Shown: in pieces, positions 50,183 through 62,283 of the stretch
How positions within the stretch are numbered: the first letter of the stretch is position 1
How the letters are laid out: every line of letters begins with the position of its first letter
Translations under genes and position numbers: made by a program
The notes under the pieces: model-generated
Seen by the model: the letters and a program-made list of their open reading frames with translations, nothing else
The model's database searches: none
What the model was told of the DNA's origin: nothing
Assembly (NCBI RefSeq): GCF_019578655.1
Contig: NC_063258.1
Span: 28,834,802-28,898,801 of the forward strand
Direction of reading: 5' to 3'
From: Ricinus communis
Taxonomy: Eukaryota > Streptophyta > Magnoliopsida > Malpighiales > Euphorbiaceae
DNA: 64,000 bases

Positions 50183-51240
50183 TCTCAAATAAAGTATTAT
50201 TTATAGGAAAATTATTCTCAAAATTGTCTTGTTATCCAAACATAAGAAAATCAATTGGAATTACATCTTCCACAAAAACATGAATAATGCATGTCTGGGT
50301 TGGGTTGGCAAAATTATTATTAAGCTCCTGAGATTTTGCCATATAATACTAAGATTTTAAGTTTAAAAAGAAAAAAACATTAGCTTCTCCTTCTATTTTA
50401 ATCCTATTATACTATTAACCTCCTCCGTTCATTATTATTTTGTACTTCTTGTCTTAGTCATCCATAAAAACAAAAAGAAGCTGAATATCTTAAGTACCCT
50501 CTCACTTCGTTACTTCATCACTTTCTTTCAATTTTCTTCATTTCAGTAAACACTTGATCTGAGAAAATGGGGAAGGAGACATTAAATGTTCTCTTCTTAT
50601 CATTACTTTGTTCGATCCTTTTCTTTTCTTTTCTTGAAAATGAAAAATGAATATTTTCCCGCCAACCAAATAGTTCTCTAACTCAAGTCATGAATTCATG
50701 ATCTCTTCTTCATTCCGAGGAAGAGGAAGGAGGGACTAGGGGGAGTCATGTCCGCTTGTACTATTACCCCTGGAGCTCCGCAAAAACCCATAGAATGAAA
50801 CCAGGTTCACTCCATAAATTTAAAACAGCACATCCCTTAAGATCCTTAAGAAAAAATCATATCAATCAGTAAAACAATCGGATAACAAAATACTGTTTAA
50901 TTCAGGAGGATGGTTTGAACCCAAGCAAAAGAAAGAAACACTGCCAAGAACAAATTGTTTTAGCTAACTACCTGGCAGGCTTGTTTTTCACTTTACAAGA
51001 AACACAAAACAAGACAAAAACTTTATAAATAAGATTAAGAGTCTAATCTCCTTCTTGGGGCACAGAATTACCAATCTCCCAAGGCACCTGGGCCTAAACA
51101 AATTATCCTGCTTGAAGAATAAATGATAAAATTACCCAACCCAATTTCACCAGCCAGATTGAATTTCCTGATAAAAAAATGCATCAGCTTCTGCTTCAGC
51201 ACACAGAGGGGAGGCCGTAATCATAAATACATATAACACA
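48943..51240. other. Intergenic sequence with TA repeat
   Basis: AT-rich DNA. A (TA)n microsatellite lies at 50134-50179. A 27-codon frame at 50567-50650 encodes a hydrophobic peptide (MGKETLNVLFLSLLC...) after a good ATG context, but it is too short and isolated to call. Nothing else was recognised. Confidence 0.45.
50134..50179. repeat. (TA)n microsatellite
   Basis: About 22 uninterrupted TA units. Confidence 0.95.
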
Positions 51241-51242
51241 TT

Positions 51243-51373
51243 GTGTTATCATAATAGGTCCATGTTGTTAACTAATATCTATATTATGTTGTCATAATAG
51301 GGCCATGTTGGTAACTTACATCTATATTATGTTGTCATAATGTCTACATGTTGTTAACTAATATGTATAAGAC
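51243..51373. repeat. Three imperfect ~44-bp tandem copies
   Basis: Units beginning GTGTTATCATAATAGG (51243), GTTGTCATAATAGGG (51288) and GTTGTCATAATGTC (51331) each contain CCATGTTG/ACATGTTG and TAACTAATATCTATATTAT-like parts. The unit length is 43-45 bp. Confidence 0.8.
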
Positions 51374-52186
51374 TTTATTGCACAGCTCAACCACAAAATG
51401 TCGAGGAGGTGACCAAAAAAAGGTTAAGACAGGTTGAGATGAAAAAAGATTGTGAGTCAAGAGAGAAAAAAAAAAAAAAAAAAAAAAAAAGAGAGAATTA
51501 GAAATATATGGAAAAAAATCCAATTATTTAAAAAGTTTCCTCCTCCGCTCTCAATCCTAATGGAGGGAGAAAATTAAAAATATGTTACCACTTTTGTCAG
51601 AATTTATAAAAAATAAAAAATAAATTAATAAAAACAACATCTATATTAATTTCAAATATCTTCAGAGTTTGTAGATAGAGATCAAATAAATCTAATTTTG
51701 ATAAATTTAATAGATTTATTTATAATTTTTATTTAATGATTAAAAGAATTTATAATTTGATTAAAATTAGTGAAGTCGATGGTAATAATACTGATGACCG
51801 ATTGGGCAAAGTTGACGATAGTTGTGGAGTAAAGATAATAAATGTTAATTTTAATTTATTTAAAATAAATTAAAAAAATTAAAAACTTTAATTTTTGATG
51901 TTAAAAAATAATATTATTTAAATATTATATTATTTTATTTTATTAGTTTAATAAAAGAATATGGTAAACACTTAAATAGTAATTCAAATCAAAGGTTATT
52001 TATTAAAATTTTCGAAATTGGACTTATTTGGCTGCAAGCTACAAGTTGAGGGGGATTTGACCTTTTTTCCCAGTATTGATACTTCTACTCTATATTGTGC
52101 TACTATTCTTCAAAAACTCCGTGATTTTCTACAAAGATTTCGAACACTGCTGGCTTTCTCTCGCGGCATAGAAGAATCAACAGTAT
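51374..52186. other. Upstream region of RBX1
   Basis: Contains an A-run near 51469-51490 and AT-rich DNA to about 52010, then a less AT-rich leader (~52010-52186) that is probably the RBX1 promoter and 5' untranslated region. Confidence 0.5.
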
Positions 52187-53710
<1,524 letters not shown>

Positions 53711-54179
53711 AAAGCGGGGCATCTTCTTTATCTTCACATTCCAATGATGCTTGGGAGATATGAATTCTGCTTTCTCCTTCCATATGAATTGTTGGTTCCC
53801 CTTATGCTTATATTTTTCAGAACTAAAGTAGCTGTATCCATTAGGATTCAAAATTTGGTACATGATTGAAATCTATCTGACAAGTTTATCAGCTTTTGTT
53901 GGCATCAGTCAGTGTCTTCTATCCTTATTTATAGTGGGCGTGGATTGTATGTAAAAATGATTAGGTAGGTGATGATTTTGCATTCCTCCGCGAGAGAGAG
54001 AATATTCATCAATTGGTAGGGGTTATGAATGCTGCAAACGTACCATATGTTGTGTTAATATATAAATTTTGCATTTAGTATATATGTTACTGAAACAAAG
54101 ATCAGTTAAGTGTTTGATACTTTTAAACTAATCTTTAGGAAAAGAACAAGAAAAAGAAAAGAAATTATGTGCTCTGGAA

Positions 54180-54440
54180 TTTGGAAGGTGTATGGGGAGT
54201 CTTAGGACTCCGCAACATGAATGAAAAATGCTGTGCTGTGTATAAAAACGATAAATAACAGGGGTGAGAGTTAAGGTAGAAATAACAGGTGGAGTCCGTG
54301 CTGCTTATCAGGTTAAGCTGATTAATGAATGGAAGGCTAAACTTGGGCCTGTTAACAAGCAAAACACAATATCCACTGAAAGATTCGAACTGTCGCGGGG
54401 AAACCCCATATAGTTGGCATGCTCACTAGGCCAAAGCACC
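54180..54440 (-). mobile_element. tRNA-derived SINE-like segment or tRNA pseudogene
   Basis: On the minus strand GCTTTGGCCTAGTGAGCATG (ending near 54421) resembles a Pol III A box. AGTTCGAATCT (54381-54391) resembles a B box, with about 35 bases between, the spacing seen in tRNAs and tRNA-derived SINEs. The following ~200 bases would be the SINE body. No tail or target duplication was established, and stem pairing of a full tRNA is not convincing. Confidence 0.35.
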
Positions 54441-56543
54441 AAATATGCTTCAATATTTGAATCCTTTATATAATGTGGGGGTAGTGCAGTTGCTAAAGTG
54501 GAAATAGTAGCTAGTTGTCTTGTCTAGGATAAGAGAGAGCATCTCTGATGCATATGAAACATTAGAAACAAACAAAGAGATGAACAGGGGGAAAAGGAAC
54601 TTTCTTTCGTCTCATTTGTTTACTTGACCTTCGGTCACCACTTCTGAGAATGCACACTTATTGAGACAGGCATCAGTTTGTTCTTTTAAGTTTTCCTCTG
54701 CCTTGGAATGCCCTCTTCACTTCATTATTTATATTTACTGGTAACATCAGCTTCTCAATTTTGTTCGTTGTGCACCTCCTAATGACTTCTACAATGAGAA
54801 TTGGAAGGCAACTTGTCCATTACATTTTTTGCTTTTCTACTTTCCACAGTCCCTTATATTCGGACTTCGGATTAATTTCATTTCAGATTTGTAATATCTT
54901 AAAAACTATTATCAAAAAATATTTTATAAAAATAAATTGAAAGTATAGATATTTGTTTTAGAATTTTGAAATAATTGAATAAAATTAATAAAAAAGTAAA
55001 ATGTTTAGAATTTAATGAGTAATTAAACCTTTAGATATATAGAGAGAGAAATTATAAGGCTATAATGACATCATGTTCTGGTAAGAATTACTCGGAATTC
55101 AATTAATTCATTCTCTTCCCTGAGAGAAACTGCAGAAAATCCTTTTGAAGTTAGGAGAACAAAGGGTAGAGATGTGATGTGGTTGAAGACAAAAACGAGG
55201 ACACATGGTGCGATCTATGTTGGGTGCTTATAAATTATTTGAGTAGCTTCGGTTAGGAGAAGATTTACAATCACATTAGTGTCTTATAATAATAGTGTAA
55301 GGTACGCTTCCATTATCAAAGTGGATAAGAGGCACCAGCAATACATTATACGGCATGGCAACACTGCATTTCTTTTCTCTCTTTTGGATCGCTATTCTTC
55401 TGTGGAACCACTGAAAAAGGATCCTTAAATTATTGTATTAAATGGGGCGTTTTTACACACTACTGCCGTTAAAAAATTAGTCTTTTTAAAAAAATAAAAA
55501 AAAAAAAATTATTTTATTACAAAAGGTGTTGGAATGGGGGCTCTGTCTAGTATATATTAATGTTCAGTATGCAAATCTTTTTATTCCTTTTCAATTATCT
55601 AGACTGCAAAACCATTCTCAACGCATCACAAAGGTTGAGATTCGGGATTTTGGCAGTTTGGTGAATTCTAGATTGTCATAATATTTATTAAATTAAAATT
55701 TTAAAATTTAAAATCAAATTTATATAAATTATTTTAATATGTAATTCTTATATAAAAATATGTATTAATATATTTCTATATAAATCTTTTTATAATTTTT
55801 TATATAAATTAATCTAAAATTTATAATTTTTATTTAATAAATATATAAAGATATTAAAAAATTATTGTTACCCCCTTAAAATTTACCTGAAAATTTATTA
55901 GAATGTTAATGTAAAAAAAAAAAATCATCTAGGCTTGGTGTACGTCTCGATCAATACACTAAATTAATAAATGATTGACATATATTTTATCATTTAAAAT
56001 TAATAAATATGTGTCAATCATTCAATATCAAACTATAAAAAATTCATATATAATGTCATATTTCCCTAATAACCTAAACAAGGTCACTAAATTCGATTGA
56101 ATTCAATTCAAGCATGCATGCTAATGTGCCTAGAAAGTAATGACGTGAGAATAAAGATTAACTTGTAATCTTATGTTATCACAGTTAATATGTAATTGAA
56201 GATTAGTGCACCCTTTTAACCAAATTAAAGAAACCCTTGTAACATTGTTGAGTATATTATCTTTTTGCCTTCAAAATAATAGTCTATTTTCGGTTTACAT
56301 ACACATTAAAAGATATAGATTTTTTTAATTGATATTATTAATTATTATCCTATTTCTTTGCAATACTTTTATTAAACTTTTTTTAGAAAATAAATTTTAA
56401 AGTACAATATGCTAATTGGTGAATAATATATTTGAAAATTACTTACTACTTTAACAATTATCTAAAAAAAAAGATGAAATATAATTTAAAATTGATAAAA
56501 AGAAAAAGAAATGTTATTTTAGGAAGAAACATAGACACTATAT

Positions 56544-56549
<6 letters not shown>

Positions 56550-56633
<84 letters not shown>
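56550..56633. repeat. Long (TA)n microsatellite
   Basis: About 42 uninterrupted TA units, the longest simple repeat in the window. Confidence 0.95.
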
Positions 56634-56638
<5 letters not shown>

Positions 56639-57364
56639 ATGTTTATCGTTATGTAGTAGTCTTATTTCCAAAGTTAAAATCATTAACAATCATATTCTTC
56701 TTTCACAACTTTTGACCATATGATGTCCTTGAAAAACTAAATAATAAAAGGTCAAAATAAACTTCTTCAAAATAGTATACTGCTGTTCTCTTACATGTGG
56801 TCATCATGTACACAATTTTTTTAACTATACACAGAAGAAATCCACAATATTCAATAACTCTCTTTCTTTTCCTTCTCTCTTTTTTCTTTTTTGTTCTTTC
56901 TGCTTCCATCCAAAGGCTAGCCTTAACTCTTTTCATCAGGCCATTATAATAAATACAAAGTTAACATGGGTACTTCCTTTTCAAAAATCTTCTTTACTTT
57001 GGTCAAAATTAATGTTTCTTTCATTTGAAGGAAGGCTCATTCAAGGGTACTCATCAAAATTTGGAGCCTGACTTATCCAGATTTGAATTAATAAAGGTAG
57101 CTGAGCATATGCCAGTTCCATCCCAATTTATATGATCACTGCCATTCAATTTTTCTTCTATTCCAATTGCCAATAATTTGAAACTAATTAGAAAATGTGA
57201 AAGTGAATACTCGATCACTCTGTTTTACTTCACAAGTACCTACCATACATAAACTCAATATGTTGTTAATAAATTTGGTAGTCAGAAGGCTCATAATAGC
57301 TGGGACAGTTTAAAGGGAATTATAATCCCACTTAATAACAAAAGCCAAAGTGCCCTATCGAATT

Positions 57365-57369
57365 GAAAG
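57365..57369. repeat. Target-site duplication GAAAG (left) of Copia element 2
   Basis: GAAAG immediately precedes the LTR at 57370 and recurs at 62279-62283 after the second LTR. Confidence 0.92.
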
Positions 57370-57541
57370 TGTTAAATAATGTAATTCTTTATATATTGTA
57401 AGGGTAGTTTAGTCTTTTCTATATTCTTAGTGTAAGAGTATATATAGCTCTCTTTTGTATTAGGGTTATACACTTTTTTTTTTATGTTCTCTTTTTTCTT
57501 CTAATCAATAAAACATTATATACGTTCCTTCAATCTTAACA
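57370..57541 (+). repeat. 5' LTR of Copia element 2
   Basis: 172 bp. It contains a TATA-like GTATATATAG at 57438-57447 and a polyadenylation-type AATAAA at 57507-57512, consistent with U3/R/U5 organisation. Confidence 0.93.
57438..57447 (+). promoter_or_regulatory. TATA box of Copia element 2 LTR
   Basis: GTATATATAG lies in the LTR about 70 bases before the AATAAA signal, a placement expected for the U3 promoter. Confidence 0.6.
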
Positions 57542-57553
57542 TGGTATCAGAGC
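57542..57553 (+). other. Primer-binding site of Copia element 2
   Basis: TGGTATCAGAGC directly follows the LTR and matches the 3' end of initiator-Met tRNA, the usual plant Copia primer. Confidence 0.92.
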
Positions 57554-58085
57554 TGCTGGGTTTTGGAAAATAAATTGTTCTTCCTCTTGTTGTTGGATCT
57601 GTTGGTTCTTGTTGTTCTTCTTCTTGCTGCTAAGTCTGCTGCGTGCGTATTCTTGCTGCTGGGTCTGCTTTGATTGACTGTGTTGTTCTTCTTCTTGCGC
57701 CGTCATTGCGGGTCTCGCATCATTGCGTCGTCTGTTGTTCATTCTTTGTGTGGTATTGTGCATTCTTTGCTTTCATTGTTGTGGAAGGAAACACTTCTTC
57801 TTGCTGTTGTAGTGCTGCTGTGAAACAGTGTCGTTTCATATGAGCTAAAAGAATGTATTCGGACTGAAATTGGTTTTGGAAATTGGTTTCGCTTCCGTTT
57901 GTTAGTGTTTTAGACTGTGTGTTGTTTTGTCGATTGTTGTTGATTTATTGATTTTTTGTACAAAAGGGGTGGGCATTTTCTCTTTGTGCTTATCACTTTG
58001 GCTTGTTGGTACTATCTGCTAAACATTTTTCTGTAGCAAGTTGATTGTTATACTTTGGGTAATTGATTACTGTTAATCTGTTGGT

Positions 58086-59524
58086 ATGATGGCTGAAGTT
58101 AGGGATGATTTGCTCCAAGCAATCAATGTTCAATTAGATGGTAAAAATTATACCTATTGGAGTTATGTGATGAAAAAAATTTTAAAAGGTAAACAAAAGT
58201 GGGGATATATTTCGGGTGCCTCCATTAAGCCCCAAGATAGTACGGTAAGAGTGGACTATGTGGCACTACTGGATAATGGGAGGTCGATAATTTAAAAATT
58301 ATCACCTGGATCAATAATTCTGTTAAACATTCTATAGGCACTCAGCTAGCAAAATTTGAGACAGCTAAAGAGGTTTGAGATCATCTGGCCAGACTGTACA
58401 CATAATCTAATTTTGCAAAACAATACCAGTTGGAGTCTGACATTCATGCTCTTCAGCAGAGAAATATGAGCATTCATAAATTTTATGAATCTATGACAAA
58501 TTTGTGAGATCAATTGGCTCTCACAGAATCTACTGAATTGCGAGCCGTTGGGGCTTATGTTGCACGAAGAGAGGAGCAGAGGTTGGTACAGTTTTTAATG
58601 GCCCTTTGTGATGAGTTTGAAGGACTTCGCGGATTTATTCTGTATTGTCATCCACTGCCTTTTGTTGACTCTGTTGTCAGTGAGCTTTTGGCTGAAGAAA
58701 TTCGTCTGAATCTGAAGCACTCGGTTGTAAAAGAGGTTTCTTCAGCTTTTACTCCGTCCGTTTTTGCCATGCCTCCTCGAAACTCTAAGTCTCAATTCAG
58801 ACCATCTGGATCTGTTGCTCGGGATGAATGCAGGTTCTGCAAGCAAAAAGGTCATTGGAAATCTCAGTATCTGAAATTGAGTAGAGGAAAACAACAGCAA
58901 TCTCAACAGTGGTCTTATCGACCACCGCCTCTCTATAATGGACCTCCCCTTCTACCTCGTCCTCACAATGCTCTATCAACCTCCTCCTTGGACCCATCAT
59001 TGATCGAGCAATTTCAGCAGTTCCTTGCTTCTCAATCTCATGCCATGTCTGCTTTCTCTCAAATAGGTTTGTCATCTAGTTCTTCAGGTATATCCCCTTC
59101 CTCATGGATTTTAGATTCTGGTGCTTCAAACCATATATCACCTAATTTATCATCATTTACTTCTCTAACCCCTAAAATTTCAGTCCCTGTTATGAATGCT
59201 AGTGGTACACCTATGCCATTGCAAGGTGTTGGTTCAGTTATTACGCCTTCTCTATCCTTATCCAATGTTTATCACATTCCTAGTCTTGCTTTGAATCTAG
59301 CTTCTGCTGGTCAGATTTGTGATACTGGATGCTCAGTCTCTTTTTCTTCTTCTACTTGTTCAATTCAGGATCCACATTCTCAAGAGGTGATTGGGATCGG
59401 CCATAGAAAAGGAGGACTTTATGTATTGGATCAGCTCAAAACTCCTCATACTGCAGCATCTGCTTCTGGTGTCAATTTGTCATTCTTTCATTTAAGTCTG
59501 TCCTCGTCTGTGTTTCATTTGTGA
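58086..59524 (+). pseudogene. Copia element 2 gag-protease, broken
   Basis: Gag begins MAEVRDDLLQAINVQLDGKN with YWSYVMKK. It is interrupted near 58290 and by stops at about 58376-58378, 58414 and 58505. It then runs open from 58514. A CCHC knuckle near 58830-58880 reads CRFCKQKGHWKSQY, so the last Cys ligand is Tyr. Protease has WILDSGASNHIS near 59105. The frame ends VFHL then TGA (59522-59524), which replaces Trp of the usual L-W-H-x-R-L-G-H integrase junction. A gag-pol product of full length cannot be made. Confidence 0.88.
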
Positions 59525-60562
59525 CATTCTCGCCTTGGTCATGTCTCTGTGTCTCGTTTGCAATTTTTAGTTTCTACAGGAGTTTTAGGAAATTTGAAAA
59601 CTCATGATATTTCTGATTGCAGTGGTTGTAAACTAGCAAAGTTTACTGCATTGCCTTTTTCTAAAAGTACTATTATTTCTGTTACTCCTTTTGAACTTAT
59701 TCATTCTAATGTATGGGGACCCTCTCCTGTCTCTATAAAAGGAGGTTCTCGTTATTATGTATCTTTTATTGATGATTGCACTCGTTATTGTTGGGTTTAT
59801 CTTATGAAACATCATTTAGACCTTTTTAGCATTTATAATGAATTTCGATCTCTTGTAAAAACCCAACATTCAACTGTCATTAAGTGCTTTAGATGTGACT
59901 TGGGAGGAGAATATACTTCTCATGCTTTTAAAGACTTACTTGCTTTAGATGGTACAATTTACCAGATTTCTTGCACTGATACTCCTGAACAAATTGGAGT
60001 TGCTGAAAGAAAACATAGGCACATTCTTGAAACTGCTCGATCCCTCTTGTTGTCTGCTAGCGTTCCTAGTGAATTTTGGGGGGAGGGAATTCTTACTTCT
60101 GTTCACTTAATTAACAGAATTCCTATTTCTCATAATTCTGGTTTGTCTCCCTATGAAAGATTGTATGGTTGTCCTCTATATTACTTTTCCCTTCGTGTCT
60201 TTGGTTCTACATGCTTTGTCCTTCTTCCTCATGTTGAACGTAGTAAGTTAACATCTCACTCTACTGCATGTGTTTTTCTTGGTTATGGTGCAGGTCAAAA
60301 AGGATGTCATTGTTTTGATCCAGTCAGCCATAAGTTATATGTCTCTTGTCATGTTGTTTTTCTTGAACATATTCCTTATTTTACCATTCCTGATCATTCT
60401 CATAATATATATATGCCTCATCTTTTCCACATTGATCCTTTTGCTATTGATATTGATGAGCTACCCTCTGCTGGCATTCCTGACACTTCTACTGGCTCTT
60501 CCCCTATATCATCTCCTGAGATTGCGGATACTATTGAACCTCGCTATCTTGTACGAAACTAA
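59525..60562 (+). pseudogene. Copia element 2 integrase
   Basis: The zinc-binding start HSRLGHVS ... CSGCKLAK is followed by the core, with HSNVWGP where the family has HSDVWGP (catalytic Asp changed to Asn). Next is RCDLGGEYTS, where Asn of the usual DNGGEY is Leu, then the third acidic region (GVAERKHRHILETARSLL) and YLxNRIP-type VHLINRIPISHN. Frame is open from 59525 to 60562, where a frameshift separates it from RT. The altered core residue suggests loss of integration activity. Confidence 0.88.
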
Positions 60563-60574
60563 ACAACTTGATTT

Positions 60575-62060
60575 TGATTATTCTTGTTATTCGAGTTCAT
60601 TTGCTTCTTTTCTAGCTTCTATTGATCGTCTTTCTGAGCCTTCATCTTTCAAAGAAGCCATTTTTGATCCGCTCTGGCAGCGTGCTATGGTTGAGGAGCT
60701 AACTGCTCTTCATCAAACCCATACTTGGGATTTAGTGTCCCTTCCTGCAGGTAAACGTTCTATTGGCTCTCGCTGGATTTATAAGATTAAAACTAAATCT
60801 GGTGGGTCTATTGAAAGGTATAAAGCTCGTCTAGTGGCTAAGGGTTATTCTCAGGAATATGGTTTGGATTATGAGGAGACTTTTGCTCCCGTTGCTAAAA
60901 TGACCACAGTTCGAACACTCATTGTTGTTGCTTCTGTTCGTCACTGGGATATAACTCAAATGGATGTTAAAAATACCTTTTTGAATGGCGATCTTCACAA
61001 AGAAGTTTATATGGTTCCTCCTTCTGGTCTTGATCATCAGCCTAGTGAAGTTTGCAGACTCAGGAAGGCTCTCTATGGTCTCAAACAGGCTCCTCGTGCC
61101 TGGTTTGAAAAGTTTTCTACAATGATTACTTCACTTGGTTTTCATTCTAGCAACCATGACTCTGCTCTATTTGTCAAATGTACTTCGGCTGGTCGAATTT
61201 TGCTTTCTCTATATGTTGATGATATGATTATTACAGGTGATGATGCTGTCGGGATTAGTCTATTAAAGTCTGAACTGACTCGTTGTTTTGCTATGAAGGA
61301 CTTGGGTTCCCTTTGTTACTTCTTAGGTATTGAAGTTAATTCCTCTCCAAAAGGGTATCTTCTTTCTCAATCTAAGTATATTTCTGATATTTTTGAGCGT
61401 GCTCGGCTTTCTGATAATAAGATTATTGATACTCCGATTGAGCTCAACGCTCGTTACTCTGCTTCTGATGGTTCTTTACTGCAGGATCCGAGTCTGTGTC
61501 AGACTGTTGTTGGAAGTCTGGTTTATCTCACTATCACTCGTCTTGATATCGCATATGTTGTTTATATAGTCAGTCAGTTTGTTACTTCTCCTACTACAGT
61601 TTATTGGACTGTTGTTCTTCGCATTTTGAGATACCTCCGAGGCGCTCAGTTTCAGACTCTTCGACTTTCATTTACTTCATCATTAGAGTTATGTGCTTAC
61701 TCTGATGCTGATTGGGCTGGTGATCCTACTGACCGCTAATCGACTACTGGATTTTGTATTTTTATAGGTGATTTCTTTATCTCTTGGAAAAGTAAGAAGC
61801 AAGACGTCATTTCTCGATCCTCAACGGAGGCTGAATATCGCGTTATGGCTTCCACTACTTGTGAAATAGTTTGGTTGCGATGGTTGCTTGCTAATATGGG
61901 TGTCTTTCTGCGGCAACCGCCTCCTTTACATTGTGATAATAAGAGTGCTATTTAGATTGCTCACAATTTGGTCACGAACGGACCAAACATATCAAAATCG
62001 ATTGTCATATTACCCGTCATTACCTTCAGAATGGCACCTTGACATTTCGTTTTCTTTCTG
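60575..62060 (+). pseudogene. Copia element 2 reverse transcriptase and RNase H
   Basis: RT is well preserved: SRWIYKIKTKSGGS, ARLVAKGYSQEYGLDY, QMDVKNTFLNGDL and the catalytic LYVDDMIITGDD near 61210-61245. It runs on to SDADWAGDPTDR. A stop (TAA, 61737-61739) interrupts the RNase H region, which continues in frame as STTGFCIFIGD, STEAEYRVMAS and HCDNKSAI before a TAG and frame decay near 61954. The RT domain itself is open, so only flanking lesions block the polyprotein. Confidence 0.9.
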
Positions 62061-62106
62061 ACAAACTCTCGATGCTTGTTGCCATCGCCTCGTGAGTTTG
62101 AGGGGA

Positions 62107-62278
62107 TGTTAAATAATGTAATTCTTTGTATATTGTAAGGGTAGTTTAGTCTTTTCTATATTCTTAGTATAAAAGTATATATAGCTCTCTTTTGTATTAG
62201 AGTTATACACTTTTTTTTTTATGTTCTCCTTTTTCATCTAATCAATAAAACACTATATAACTTCCTTCAATCTTAACA
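62107..62278 (+). repeat. 3' LTR of Copia element 2
   Basis: 172 bp, the same length and termini as the 5' LTR. It is followed by the GAAAG target duplication. Confidence 0.93.
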
Positions 62279-62283
62279 GAAAG

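Larger units (their letters stand above)
53711..57364. other. AT-rich intergenic sequence
   Basis: Apart from the SINE-like segment at ~54180-54440 and the TA repeat at 56550-56633, no gene or element is recognised. A frame of 74 codons at 56432-56656 is a translation of the TA repeat. Confidence 0.5.
57370..62278 (+). mobile_element. Ty1/Copia LTR retrotransposon 2, plus orientation
   Basis: This 4.9-kb element has short 172-bp LTRs (57370-57541 and 62107-62278) with TGTTA...TAACA ends and the 5-bp target duplication GAAAG. A perfect initiator-Met primer site TGGTATCAGAGC follows the first LTR (57542-57553). The polypurine tract GTTTGAGGGGA precedes the second. Gag, zinc knuckle, protease, integrase, RT and RNase H are in Copia order. 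The LTRs differ at about 9 of 172 positions (~95%), so it is younger than element 1 but already inactivated by stops and frameshifts. Confidence 0.96.

Noticed and set aside
50567..50650. 27-codon hydrophobic frame resembling a signal peptide
   Set aside because: Too short, with no splice partner or conserved motif found. Kept only as a note in the intergenic entry.
56432..56656. Plus-strand frame with an Ile-Tyr repeat
   Set aside because: Pure translation of the long TA microsatellite.
60270..60570. Start of the long frame 60270-61739 as the beginning of RT
   Set aside because: The first ~100 codons are the out-of-frame reading of integrase. True RT similarity begins near 60575 after a frameshift.
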